This document shows, piece after piece, positions 7,141 through 16,065 of a stretch of DNA of 64,000 nucleotides (the stretch's first letter is position 1; the number at the start of each line of letters is the position of its first letter). The stretch is taken from the NCBI RefSeq assembly GCF_008727755.1, contig NZ_CP044231.1, forward strand, positions 2,170,001 through 2,234,000. Reading direction: 5' to 3'. The notes under the pieces were generated by a model. That model saw only the letters and a program-made list of their open reading frames with translations. It did no database searches and was not told where the DNA came from. The position numbers were made by a program, and so were the translations under genes. The stretch comes from Microbacterium caowuchunii. GTDB taxonomy: Bacteria; Actinomycetota; Actinomycetes; Actinomycetales; Microbacteriaceae.

Positions 7141-9252
7141 GTGACCGACAACGCCGCATCCGTTCAGCCCCCCCGAGCGCTCCGCGAGCCGCGCATCCGC
7201 CGCCATCACGGCGACGAGTTCGCCGACCCCTACGAATGGATGCGCGCGAAGGACGACGAACGCGTCACCGCGCACCTCGAGGCCGAGAACGCCTACACCG
7301 ACGCCCGCACCGCGCACCTCGAACCGCTGCGGCAGCGCATCTTCGACGAGATCAAGGACCGGACCCTCGAGACGGACCTCTCCGTCCCCGCGCGCCGCGG
7401 CGACTGGTGGTACTACTCGCGCACGGTCGAGGGCAAGCAGTACGGCATCCACTGCCGCGCGCCCATCGCCGACCCGGAGGACTGGACGCCGCCCGAGCCC
7501 ACCGCGGGCGAGCCGCTGCCGGGCGAGCAGGTGCTCCTCGACGGCAACGAGGAGGCCGACGGGCTGGAGTTCTTCTCCCTGGGCACCTTCGACGTGTCCG
7601 CCGACGGCAGGCTGCTCCTGTACGGGATCGACGCGACCGGCGACGAGCGATACACGCTGCGCGTCCGGGATCTCGAGACCGGCGAGACGCTTCCGGACGT
7701 CATCGAGGACACCTTCTCCGGGGCCGAGCTGTCCCCCGACTCGCGCTACGTCGTGTACTCCACGGTGGACGAAGCATGGCGCCCGGACACCGTGTGGCTG
7801 CATGAGCTCGGGACGCCCACCGCATCCGATCGCACGCTGTTCCACGAGCCGGACGAGAAGTACTGGGTGGGCGCCGGGTTCACGCGCAGCGAGCGGTTCC
7901 TCGTGATCGGCGTCGGGTCGTCCATCACGTCCGAGGAATGGCTCGTCCCGGCGGACGACCTGCACGCGGAACCCCGTGTGGTGTGGCCGCGCACGGAGGG
8001 CGTGGAGTCCGACTCCGCGCACGCCGTCGTGGACGGCGAGGACGTGCTGTACATCCTGCACAACCAGGACGCCCTCGACTTCGAGCTCGTGCGCGTGCCG
8101 GTGGCCGACCCCGGCGGCGAGCGCCAGGTCGTCATCCCGCACGTCCCTGGGCACCGTCTGCTGGGCGTGTCCACCTTCCGGGACTGGGGCGTGGTCGGGT
8201 ACCGCCGTGAGGGCATCGCGCGCATCGGGATGCTGGACTACGCGACCTCGTCGGTGCGGGAGATCCCGTTCTACGAGCCGCTCTACTCGGTCGGCACGGC
8301 AGGCAACCCGGAGTGGGCGCCGCCGCTGCTGCGCCTGGGCTACGGGTCCTTCGTGACGCCCTCGACCGTCTACGACTACGACCCCGCCACGGGCTCGCTG
8401 ACCCTGCGCAAGCAGCAGCCGGTGCTGGGCGGGTACGACCCCGCCGACTACGCCCAGGCGCGGGTGTGGGCGACGGCTCAGGATGGCGCGTCGATCCCGG
8501 TGTCCCTGGTCTGGAAGCGCTCGTTCGGCGATGCCGGCGCGACGCCCCGGCCGGTCCACCTCTACGGCTACGGCTCGTACGAGCACTCCATCGAGCCGTC
8601 GTTCTCGGTGGCGCGCCTGTCGGAACTCGACCGCGGCGTCGTCTTCGCCGTCGCGCACGTGCGCGGAGGCGGCGAGATGGGCCGCCAGTGGTACGAGGAC
8701 GGGAAGCTCCTGGCCAAGCGCAACACGTTCACCGACTTCGTCGACTGCGCGTCGCACCTGGTCGATCACGGCTACACCACACCGGAGCAGCTCGTCGCAG
8801 AGGGCGGCTCGGCGGGCGGCCTGCTGATGGGAGCGGTGGCGAACCTGGCCCCCGAGCTGTTCGCCGGCATCCTGGCCGACGTCCCCTTCGTGGACGCCCT
8901 CACCACCATCCTGGACCCCTCGCTGCCGCTCACGGTGATCGAGTGGGACGAGTGGGGCGACCCGCTGCACGACCCCGACGTGTACGCCTACATGAAGTCG
9001 TACTCGCCCTACGAGAACGTGCGCGAGGGTGTGCGCTACCCCCGCATCCTGGCGGTCACCTCGTTCAACGACACCCGGGTGCTGTATGTCGAGCCCGCCA
9101 AGTGGGTGGCGCGCCTGCGCGAGGTCGACGCCGACGCGATGCTCAAGTGCGAGATGGTCGCCGGGCACGGCGGGGTGAGCGGTCGCTACAACACGTGGCG
9201 CGAGCGCGCGTTCGAGCTGGCCTGGCTGCTGGACGTGCTCGGCGTCGCCTGA
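7141..9252 (+). CDS. ptrB: S9A-family serine peptidase, oligopeptidase B
   Basis: The 703-residue length is typical of oligopeptidase B, a cytosolic enzyme that cuts short peptides after Arg/Lys. An N-terminal beta-propeller (roughly residues 70-410) is followed by an alpha/beta-hydrolase domain. The catalytic triad can be placed at Ser557 (GGSAGG), Asp644 (SFNDTRVLY) and His676 (AGHGG). HVRGGGEMGRQWYEDGK and EWDEWGDP are landmarks that favour oligopeptidase B over prolyl oligopeptidase. The GTG start follows a TAGCGT -10 hexamer by six bases. A strong hairpin terminator lies 40 bases downstream. Confidence 0.92.
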   Translation: MTDNAASVQPPRALREPRIRRHHGDEFADPYEWMRAKDDERVTAHLEAENAYTDARTAHLEPLRQRIFDEIKDRTLETDLSVPARRGDWWYYSRTVEGKQYGIHCRAPIADPEDWTPPEPTAGEPLPGEQVLLDGNEEADGLEFFSLGTFDVSADGRLLLYGIDATGDERYTLRVRDLETGETLPDVIEDTFSGAELSPDSRYVVYSTVDEAWRPDTVWLHELGTPTASDRTLFHEPDEKYWVGAGFTRSERFLVIGVGSSITSEEWLVPADDLHAEPRVVWPRTEGVESDSAHAVVDGEDVLYILHNQDALDFELVRVPVADPGGERQVVIPHVPGHRLLGVSTFRDWGVVGYRREGIARIGMLDYATSSVREIPFYEPLYSVGTAGNPEWAPPLLRLGYGSFVTPSTVYDYDPATGSLTLRKQQPVLGGYDPADYAQARVWATAQDGASIPVSLVWKRSFGDAGATPRPVHLYGYGSYEHSIEPSFSVARLSELDRGVVFAVAHVRGGGEMGRQWYEDGKLLAKRNTFTDFVDCASHLVDHGYTTPEQLVAEGGSAGGLLMGAVANLAPELFAGILADVPFVDALTTILDPSLPLTVIEWDEWGDPLHDPDVYAYMKSYSPYENVREGVRYPRILAVTSFNDTRVLYVEPAKWVARLREVDADAMLKCEMVAGHGGVSGRYNTWRERAFELAWLLDVLGVA

Positions 9253-9291
9253 GTCGCCGGTCCGCGCTGCGCGGACGTGCGCAGAATGCGA

Positions 9292-9330
9292 CGAACCCCG
9301 GAGGATCCGCGTCGGATCCTCCGGGGTTCG
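9292..9330. terminator. Bidirectional hairpin terminator between ptrB and pfkA
   Basis: A perfect 17-bp inverted repeat with a five-base loop (9292-9308 with 9314-9330) between two convergent genes. Confidence 0.85.
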
Positions 9331-9352
9331 CGTGTTCCTGCGAGGTGCCGGG

Positions 9353-10381
9353 TCAGCCGAAGAGGGCGGCGGCTTCCTCGTAGCGGTACAGCGGCACCGA
9401 GTTGAGCTCCCCCAGCGCCGCCTCGAACGGCACCCGCACGATGTCGGTGCCGCGCATGGCGACCATCTGACCCCAGGCCTGGGCCACGATCGCGTCGGCG
9501 GCGTGCAGCCCCAGGCGGGTGGCCAGGACGCGGTCGAAGGCGGAGGGCGAGCCGCCGCGCTGGATGTGGCCGAGGACCGTGGAGCGGGTCTCGATACCGG
9601 TGATCCGCTCGATCTCGGGCGCGAGGATCTCGCTGATGCCGCCGAGGCGCGGGCGGTTGAACGCGTCCAGTCCCTTGTCGCTGAACGCCTCCTCCATCCC
9701 GGTCAGTTTGAAGCCCTCGGAGACCACGACGAGCGGGGCGCGCCCGCGATCGTGCGCCTTCGCGACCTGCTCGGTGATCTCCTCGATCGACATGGGCACC
9801 TCGGGGATGCAGATCACGTGTGCGCCGGCGGCGATGCCGGCGTGCAGGGCGATCCAGCCCACGTGCCTGCCCATCACCTCGGCGACCATGCACCGCTGGT
9901 GCGAGTCGCCGGTGGTGCGGAGGCGGTCCATGGCATCGGTGGCGATGTTCACCGCGGTGTCGAACCCGAACGAGTAGTCGGTCGCGCGCAGATCGTTGTC
10001 GATGGTCTTGGGAACCCCCAGGACGTTGATGCCGTCGTTGGCCAGACGGTTGGCCGCGGCCAGGGTGCCCTCGCCGCCGATGGCGATGATCCCGTCGATG
10101 CGGTGACCGTACAGCGTCTTCGCGATGTTCTCCGCTCCCCCGCGCGGACCCTCGTAGGGGTTCGTGCGGCTCGTGCCGAGGATGGTGCCGCCGACCTTGG
10201 ACAGCCCCTTCACCTCGTGCCGCGTGAGCGGGAAGAAGTCCGCGTCGACCACACCGCGCCAGCCGTCGCGGATACCGACGAACTCGAGGTCGTAAGTGGT
10301 CGTCCCCTTCAGCACGACGCCGCGGATGACGGCGTTGAGCCCGGGGCAATCGCCGCCGCTCGTGAGAATACCGATCTTCAT
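9353..10381 (-). CDS. pfkA: 6-phosphofructokinase, ATP-dependent type
   Basis: The 342-residue enzyme phosphorylates fructose 6-phosphate in glycolysis. GILTSGGDCPGLN opens the protein, followed by GGEGTLAAANRL, PKTIDNDL, FGFDTA and MGRHVGW. In this family Gly at the second G of GG(D/E)G, as here, goes with ATP use, whereas Asp at that position marks pyrophosphate enzymes; Lys in PKTIDND is seen in group III actinobacterial enzymes. The ATG start at 10381 has a purine-rich GGGACT stretch upstream, and a TAGTGT hexamer at 10445-10450 could be its -10. The gene appears monocistronic. Confidence 0.92.
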   Translation of the reverse strand: MKIGILTSGGDCPGLNAVIRGVVLKGTTTYDLEFVGIRDGWRGVVDADFFPLTRHEVKGLSKVGGTILGTSRTNPYEGPRGGAENIAKTLYGHRIDGIIAIGGEGTLAAANRLANDGINVLGVPKTIDNDLRATDYSFGFDTAVNIATDAMDRLRTTGDSHQRCMVAEVMGRHVGWIALHAGIAAGAHVICIPEVPMSIEEITEQVAKAHDRGRAPLVVVSEGFKLTGMEEAFSDKGLDAFNRPRLGGISEILAPEIERITGIETRSTVLGHIQRGGSPSAFDRVLATRLGLHAADAIVAQAWGQMVAMRGTDIVRVPFEAALGELNSVPLYRYEEAAALFG

Positions 10382-10489
10382 TGCTGGAGTCCCTGCTTTC
10401 CGGATGATGGTGCTCCGTGGAAATGGGGCGACGCTGCCTCCCCGACACTATCGCTCCCGCGAGCTCGACGCATCCGTCTCGACGATGCG

Positions 10490-10526
10490 GAACGGCCCGG
10501 CCGCACGGGTGTGCGCCGGGCCGTTC
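10490..10526. terminator. Hairpin terminator downstream of the SNF2 helicase gene
   Basis: A perfect 12-bp outer stem (10490-10501 with 10515-10526) plus a possible inner stem lies just beyond the helicase stop codon on the minus strand. No T-run is visible. Confidence 0.65.
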
Positions 10527-10541
10527 GGTCGTGCCGGGCGA

Positions 10542-12695
10542 TCAGCCGCCGAGCGCGGTACGGGTCAGGTGCATGAGCGCCGACAGCTGCACCGAGTCGC
10601 TCGAACCTTCCTCGATCGCGTGCCCGTCGAGCGCGCGGAGCGACAGGCTCTGCTTCGAATCGATCAGTTCCGCGATCTTGGTGTCGATCGTGTGCGCAGC
10701 GATGATCCGCCACGCCGTCACGGGCTCGTCCTGCCCGATGCGGTGGACGCGGTCGATGGCCTGCGTCTGCTCCGCGGCGGTCCAGGACAGCTCGGCCAGA
10801 ACCACGTTGGAGGCGGCCTGCATGTTGACGCCCACTCCCGCAGCGGTGAGCGAGCAGACCGCGATGGCCACGTCGGGGTCGGTGTTGAAGGCGTCGACGG
10901 CGGCCTGCCGCACGGTCGCGGTCTGGTCGCCGCGCAGCGACACCGTCTTGAGCCCGGCGGCGGCGAAGTGCGCCTCCGCGGCATCCATGACGTCGATGTG
11001 CTTGGCGAAGAAGACGACCTTGCCGACCGAGCGCTGCAGCTGCACGGCGTAGTCCGCCGCGAGCAGGGCCTTCGCCTGGCCGATGCGGCGCACCATCGTG
11101 AAGACGTTCTCGCTGCCCGAGCCGGCCGCCTTGGATTCGTCCAGCTCGTGCTGGGCGACCAGACGGACGATGTCCTCGTCGATCTCGCCGGGCAGGAGCC
11201 CGCGATCCCCGCGCGCCTCGATGATCCGGCGGTAGCGGGCGCCGAGACGCTCGCCCAGCTCGCGCTCGGCCTGACGGATGGAGCGGCCGAACTCGTCGTC
11301 CAGCTGGACGGGGAGGTCGGCGACCAGCTTGTCCGGGAGGTCCTTGGCGACGTCCGTCTTCCGCCGGCGCACGATCCCCATCGAGATGACCGCATTGCGC
11401 GCGGCCGGGTAGAACGCCTTGTCGGCGGGGGTCAGTCCCGTCGCGTCGAGCTTCTCCATCAGCTCCGGACCCGGCTTCTCGCCGTTGGTCCAGCCGAGGA
11501 AGCGCCAGATCGCGTCGAAGTCCTCGACGTCGTTGATCAGCGGCGTACCGGTCAGGGCGAGCAGCAGCGGGTCGCGCAGGCGCTCCCGGATGCTGCTGGC
11601 GAGCGCGAGGACGTTCCGCGAACGCTGCGAGCCGAGGTTCTTGATGAAGTGCGCCTCGTCGACCACCATGCCCGCCAGCCCGATCGAGCTGAGCCAGGAC
11701 AGGTGCCGGTCGAGCACCTCGTAGTTCACGATGAAGACGTCGGCGAAGGCGTCGAGGTCCTCTCCGTCGCCCTGGATGACGGTCGCCCGGCGCTGCGGCG
11801 TCCACCGCTCGACCTCGCGAGCCCAGTTCATCTTGACCACGTTGGGCACGACCACCAGCAGGGGGTACGCGCCCGCGACGGATGCCGCCAGGACGGACTC
11901 CGCGGTCTTGCCGAGGCCAGGTTCGTCGGCGAGCAGGAACCTGCGGTGTCCCTCGCGCACGGCCTCGAGGAAGCGCGACTGGTGCGGCATGACCGCGAGT
12001 CCCTTCGGCGACAGCCGGTCGAACTCGGGCACCTCGGGCAGTTCCATGGTCGCGGCACCGCCGCCGGCGCCGGTCTCGAACGCCTTGTAGAGCGGTCCCA
12101 TGAGCTCCCAGCCATCCAGGCGGCGACGCGGGGTCGGCCCGGGAGTGTGCGGCGTGAGGTCGGGGGCCAGGAACGGGTTCGCCATCTGACGCGCCTCGAC
12201 CTGGGGCGGCATGACCTGACGGCCGGACGCCGCGGTCGGCACGAGCGGGGAGGCGACCGTCACGGCATCCGTGATGATCAGCTCGTCGGGGGCCAGCTCC
12301 GCACCGGACTCGAGGAGCCAGTCGCGACGCATCCTGCGGGCCACCGGCGAGGTGGCCTGGTCGACCTCCAGCAGCTGGATGAGCGACGTGTCCCGGGCGG
12401 CCGTCTTGGCCAGGATCGTCGCCACGCCGTCGAGGCGCTTGAGCAGTTCCGCGCGTGTCGCGTCGCTCATCTCCGCCTCGGCCTTGACCCGTGCGCGCTC
12501 CTCGCGCACCAGGAACGCGATCACCTGGAACTTGACCCGGTTCGTCGGGCCGAGCTTTCCGCGCTGCGCTTTGGCTTCGACCTCGCGCACCTTGCGGGCG
12601 AGGATGGGGATGATGGGCGCCTCGTCGTCACGGCGGGCGGACGAGGTCTTTCTACGTCGCTGCGTGGATTTCGCGGCGGGAGCCGAAGTCGGCAT
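10542..12695 (-). CDS. SNF2-family DEAH-box helicase-like ATPase
   Basis: The 717-residue protein has a basic N-terminus (STQRRRK) and a charged, possibly helical region to about residue 130. A two-lobed SNF2 motor follows: Walker A GLGKT near residues 260-264, DEAH near 346-349, ALTGTPLIND as motif III, and AIDRVHRIGQ as motif VI. SNF2 proteins translocate on double-stranded DNA; bacterial members act in repair, transcription recycling or defence. The domain order and lack of a SWIM zinc finger leave the role open. ATG 12695 was chosen for the AGGAGG just upstream; a TAAACT hexamer at 12826-12831 would give a leader of roughly 125 bases. Confidence 0.85.
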   Translation of the reverse strand: MPTSAPAAKSTQRRRKTSSARRDDEAPIIPILARKVREVEAKAQRGKLGPTNRVKFQVIAFLVREERARVKAEAEMSDATRAELLKRLDGVATILAKTAARDTSLIQLLEVDQATSPVARRMRRDWLLESGAELAPDELIITDAVTVASPLVPTAASGRQVMPPQVEARQMANPFLAPDLTPHTPGPTPRRRLDGWELMGPLYKAFETGAGGGAATMELPEVPEFDRLSPKGLAVMPHQSRFLEAVREGHRRFLLADEPGLGKTAESVLAASVAGAYPLLVVVPNVVKMNWAREVERWTPQRRATVIQGDGEDLDAFADVFIVNYEVLDRHLSWLSSIGLAGMVVDEAHFIKNLGSQRSRNVLALASSIRERLRDPLLLALTGTPLINDVEDFDAIWRFLGWTNGEKPGPELMEKLDATGLTPADKAFYPAARNAVISMGIVRRRKTDVAKDLPDKLVADLPVQLDDEFGRSIRQAERELGERLGARYRRIIEARGDRGLLPGEIDEDIVRLVAQHELDESKAAGSGSENVFTMVRRIGQAKALLAADYAVQLQRSVGKVVFFAKHIDVMDAAEAHFAAAGLKTVSLRGDQTATVRQAAVDAFNTDPDVAIAVCSLTAAGVGVNMQAASNVVLAELSWTAAEQTQAIDRVHRIGQDEPVTAWRIIAAHTIDTKIAELIDSKQSLSLRALDGHAIEEGSSDSVQLSALMHLTRTALGG

Positions 12696-12825
12696 GCTCC
12701 TCCTGAGCGTCGGGTCCGGAAGGACCTGCGACCGGTGGTCAGAGTCCCGCGGGCGGCTCGGTGCCGGGACGGACGCGGGAAGATCGGGGCGCGCGACAAC
12801 AGGCGCGACCGAATCGATCGGCTCC

Positions 12826-12831
12826 AGTTTA
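12826..12831 (-). promoter_or_regulatory. Possible -10 element of the SNF2 helicase gene
   Basis: TAAACT on the minus strand is the best TANNNT match in the 185-base spacer. It implies an unusually long untranslated leader before the Shine-Dalgarno-led ATG at 12695. Confidence 0.35.
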
Positions 12832-12834
12832 GAG

Positions 12835-12872
12835 CATCCCGGCCCGGTTGTCGGCACGGAAGTGCCGGGATG
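12835..12872 (-). terminator. Hairpin terminator downstream of the lipoprotein gene
   Basis: A 9-bp perfect stem (12835-12843 with 12864-12872), with a further internal hairpin, follows the lipoprotein stop codon and separates it from the helicase promoter. Confidence 0.55.
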
Positions 12873-12880
12873 TCGCCGGA

Positions 12881-13528
12881 TCAGCCCCAGAGCGTCGCCG
12901 CGACGTCCTCGGTGTACCCGGCGGGGAGTTCACCCACCCAGGAGGTGGCGACCCATCCGTTGCCGCGCAGGAAGTGCGATTCACCGCGGGTCACGAGCTT
13001 GCTGTCGAGATCCAGGGTCTCGGTCTGCACGGAGCACAGGATGCCGCCGACGGCGTCCTCGCATCCGAAGCCGTTGACGGCGAGCATGTCCTGGACCCCC
13101 GGGAGGTCCTCGGCGGTGAGGACGGTCACGTTCGTGGAGAGCCCCGCGCCGCCGGGGGCGCCCCACGAGCAGCGGAGGGTCGGCACACCGGACTCCAGGA
13201 TCTCCAGCGCCGGCACGAGCTGCGTGGAGTACAGCGTCACGGCCGGGTCGTTCAGCGGCGGCAGCCGATCCTCGAGCGTGGCACGCATCTGCGGCGAGTA
13301 GAGCGCGTCACACGATGCCGGCAGGGAGATCTCGACGGTCTGCGGGCGATCCGCGGGCACGGAGGCGGTCGGCTCGGCGGAGTCGGAGGCGCTGACCGAC
13401 GGCGCGGGCGAGGACGGCGAGGAGCCCGTGGGGTCCGGCTCCGGGACGCAGGCCGCCAGGGCGAACGCCGCCGAGATCACGGCCGTCGCCGCCAGGAGCG
13501 TGCGGATGCGGGGACGGGTGTTCGTCAC
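12881..13528 (-). CDS. Secreted lipoprotein of unknown function
   Basis: The 215-residue protein has a basic start (NTRPRIR), a hydrophobic signal helix and a lipobox LAAC, then a Ser/Pro/Thr-rich linker (about 30 residues) and a globular part with several cysteines. It should be lipid-anchored on the outer face of the cytoplasmic membrane after signal peptidase II cleavage. The GTG at 13528 has GGAGG upstream; the frame extends further but without a signal peptide. I do not recognise the domain. It is divergent from the MFS gene. Confidence 0.75.
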   Translation of the reverse strand: MTNTRPRIRTLLAATAVISAAFALAACVPEPDPTGSSPSSPAPSVSASDSAEPTASVPADRPQTVEISLPASCDALYSPQMRATLEDRLPPLNDPAVTLYSTQLVPALEILESGVPTLRCSWGAPGGAGLSTNVTVLTAEDLPGVQDMLAVNGFGCEDAVGGILCSVQTETLDLDSKLVTRGESHFLRGNGWVATSWVGELPAGYTEDVAATLWG

Positions 13529-13656
13529 GGGGTTTCCTCCGGGGTCGCGGTCTCCTTCGACCCTAACGCCGCTCGCCCGCCGCGCCCGCCCGGACGCGCG
13601 CACGCATCCGGCGCGGCACCGCGCCGCGGGCACTGGTCGCCGGGGCGCCGCTCCCC

Positions 13657-13662
13657 TACCGT
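13657..13662 (+). promoter_or_regulatory. Leaderless -10 element of the MFS transporter gene
   Basis: TACCGT, six bases, then GTG at 13669. Confidence 0.55.
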
Positions 13663-13668
13663 GAGGGG

Positions 13669-15024
13669 GTGGATGCAGCCCGCCCGAGCGACCGGACCGT
13701 GCTGCTGGTCGCCATCCTGGCTTCCTTCGTCTCGTTCCTCGACGGGACCGTCGTGACGGTGGCTCTGCCCGCGATCGAGCGGGACGTGGGCGGGGGCCTC
13801 GCCACGCAGCAGTGGGTGGTGGACGCGTACCTCGTGACCCTGGGCGCGTTCATCCTGGTCGCCGGGTCCCTCAGCGACGCGTTCGGCCGCATCCGCATCC
13901 TGCGCATCGGACTGCTGATCTTCGGCGTCTCCTCGGTCGCGATCGCGCTCGCCCCGGATCCGCTGACCCTCATCCTGCTGCGCGCGGTGCAGGGTGTCGG
14001 CGGGGCGTTGCTCGTGCCGAGTTCCCTGGCCCTCATCACCTCGCATTTCGCCGGCGCCGCGCGCTCCCGCGCGATCGGCATCTGGACGGGAGCGACCACG
14101 GTGGCGACGCTCGTCGGCCCGGTCGTCGGCGGACTGTTCGTCGACCTGCTCTCCTGGCGCTGGGTGTTCGTGCTCAACGTGCTGCCGATCGCCCTCACCC
14201 TGGTGCTGCTCGTCCGCGGCGGCCTCCGCGATGCCCGGGTCCCCGGCGCCCGGATCGACATCCCCGGCGCGGCGCTGTGCACGATCGGACTCGGGGCGCT
14301 CGTGTTCGCCCTCATCGAGCAGCCGCGGCTGGGCTGGGACTCCCCGGCGGTGTGGATCGCCGGGATCGGCGGGATCCTCGGTGTCGTGGGGTTCGTCCTG
14401 CGCCAGCGGGTCGCCCCGTCGCCGCTCATGCCGCTGTCACTGTTCTCGGCGCGGAACTTCTGGGCGGGCAACCTCTCGACCTTCTTCGTCTACGCCGCCC
14501 TCTCGCTGAACGGATTGGTCGTCGCGGTCTACCTCCAGCAGGGCGCGGGGCTCTCCGCGACCCTCGCGGGCCTCGCGACCCTGCCGCCCACTGTGCTCAT
14601 GATCCTGTTCAGCTCCCGGGTGGGAGCGCTGGCCGGCAAGCTCGGGCCGCGCCTGTTCATGACGGCGGGGCCGGCCCTGATGGCGGTGGGCGCGCTGCTG
14701 CTGCTGACCGTCGCCGATGACTTCGACTACCTCACCCAGGTCCTGCCGGGGCTGCTGGCGTTCGGTGCCGGCCTGACGCTGACGGTCGCGCCGCTGACCT
14801 CCGCCGTCCTCAGCGCGGTCCCGGCGGAACGCAGCGGCATCGCCTCGGCCGTGAACAACGCGGTGGCCCGGGTGGCGGGCCTCGTGTCGGTCGCCCTCCT
14901 CGGCGTCGTCGTGGCCGGCGACCTCGACCTCGAGGGGTTCCATCGGGCGGCGATCGTGACGGCCGCGCTCATGGCCGCGGGCGCCGTCGCGTCGTTCGCC
15001 GGCATCCGCGACCCGCGCCGCTAG
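13669..15024 (+). CDS. MFS drug/solute exporter, DHA2-like
   Basis: The 451-residue membrane protein has the layout of drug:proton antiporters of the major facilitator superfamily. FLDGTVVTVALPAIERDVG in the first helix resembles motif D of DHA2 members, GSLSDAFGRIRILR is the loop 2-3 motif A, and GPVVGGLFVD matches antiporter motif C. About 12-14 helices fit in this length. The substrate is unknown. The GTG start is supported by the TACCGT hexamer six bases upstream. Its TAG stop and the TAG of the convergent glycerophosphodiesterase gene share the palindrome CTAG (15021-15024). Confidence 0.85.
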   Translation: MDAARPSDRTVLLVAILASFVSFLDGTVVTVALPAIERDVGGGLATQQWVVDAYLVTLGAFILVAGSLSDAFGRIRILRIGLLIFGVSSVAIALAPDPLTLILLRAVQGVGGALLVPSSLALITSHFAGAARSRAIGIWTGATTVATLVGPVVGGLFVDLLSWRWVFVLNVLPIALTLVLLVRGGLRDARVPGARIDIPGAALCTIGLGALVFALIEQPRLGWDSPAVWIAGIGGILGVVGFVLRQRVAPSPLMPLSLFSARNFWAGNLSTFFVYAALSLNGLVVAVYLQQGAGLSATLAGLATLPPTVLMILFSSRVGALAGKLGPRLFMTAGPALMAVGALLLLTVADDFDYLTQVLPGLLAFGAGLTLTVAPLTSAVLSAVPAERSGIASAVNNAVARVAGLVSVALLGVVVAGDLDLEGFHRAAIVTAALMAAGAVASFAGIRDPRR

Positions 15025-15896
15025 GCGTCCTGCTGCCAGCGGAAGAGCCCGGTGGGGTCGTCCGTGATGATGCCGTCCACACCGAGCGACGTGGCCTCCC
15101 GCCACTGCTCGTCCGAGTTGAGCGTGTAGACCGCGATGCGCAGGCCCGCCTCGTGCAGCTGCGCGACGACCTCCGGCCGCTCGGCGACCGCGCGCCTGCT
15201 GGCGATCACGCCCCGCACCCCGGCGAGCGATGCCGCATGCACCACGTCGTCCGGGAGCGCACGGAGCACCACCATCCGGGACAGCACGGGCGAGGCCGAG
15301 CCCACGAGGGCCAGCGTGCGGGCGTCGAAACTCGCCACCGTGATGCTGCGCTCGAGACCGCGCTGCTCGATCGCGGAGACGAGTGCGGCCGCCGCCTCCC
15401 CGTCCCACGGGCCCTTCAGCTCGACGATGGCCCGGCCGTTCCGCTCCGCCACCAGGTCGAGGAACTCCTCCACCCTCGGCACCCGGGTGCCCGCGTACGC
15501 GGGAGAGAACCACGCCCCGGCATCCAGCGCGGACACGTCCGCCCAGCTGAGGGAGGCGAGCTCCCCCGCTCCGTCGGTGGTGCGATCCACGGTCTGATCG
15601 TGCAGGAGCACCGGCACCCGGTCCCGGGTCAGGGCGACGTCCACCTCCACGTAGTCGAACCCGTCGTCGAACGCCCTCGAGACGGCGGGCAGGGTGTTCT
15701 CCGGGGCGTGGGCCGCTCCCCCGCGATGGCTCGCGACGAAGGCCGGTTCGCCCGGACTGCGGGCCGCACCGAGTGCTTCGGTGGCGCCCACCGCCGGGGG
15801 CGACGCTCCGAGGACCGCGACGATCACGGAGACCGCCGCGAGCGCGACGAGCGTGGCCAACGCGGGAAGTCCGCGGGATGCGCGGGGCGGGTGCAT
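15021..15896 (-). CDS. Glycerophosphodiester phosphodiesterase, membrane-anchored or secreted
   Basis: The 291-residue protein starts with a hydrophobic segment (about residues 10-35) that is a signal peptide or anchor, then a GDPD TIM-barrel: SHRGG with His57, PENTLPA, EVDVALTRD and LLHDQTVDRTT. These enzymes cleave glycerophosphodiesters to glycerol 3-phosphate and an alcohol, scavenging phosphate and carbon outside the membrane. ATG 15896 has AGGAGG seven bases upstream. The C-terminal part keeps GVDGIITDDP, the usual end of the barrel. Confidence 0.88.
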   Translation of the reverse strand: MHPPRASRGLPALATLVALAAVSVIVAVLGASPPAVGATEALGAARSPGEPAFVASHRGGAAHAPENTLPAVSRAFDDGFDYVEVDVALTRDRVPVLLHDQTVDRTTDGAGELASLSWADVSALDAGAWFSPAYAGTRVPRVEEFLDLVAERNGRAIVELKGPWDGEAAAALVSAIEQRGLERSITVASFDARTLALVGSASPVLSRMVVLRALPDDVVHAASLAGVRGVIASRRAVAERPEVVAQLHEAGLRIAVYTLNSDEQWREATSLGVDGIITDDPTGLFRWQQDA

Positions 15897-16053
15897 CGAT
15901 CCTCCTGATCGTCTCCGTCGACGTCCGGCCACCCTACCGTGCAGCGTTATCGTTTCGTTACCTCGATGCCGAGGGCGTGTCGCCCCACGTCGCGCGTCGC
16001 TCGCTCGGCCTCGTCCGCGTGCAGCCGCTCCCGGTGAGAGGGCGACCGCCGCG

Positions 16054-16059
16054 TACGCT
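16054..16059 (+). promoter_or_regulatory. Leaderless -10 element of deoC
   Basis: TACGCT, six bases, then ATG at 16066. The GAGGA between them is too close to the ATG to work as a Shine-Dalgarno. Confidence 0.6.
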
Positions 16060-16065
16060 GAGGAC

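Noticed and set aside
9353..10381. Pyrophosphate-dependent phosphofructokinase
   Set aside because: The residue that marks PPi enzymes (Asp after GGE/D) is Gly here, which indicates ATP use.
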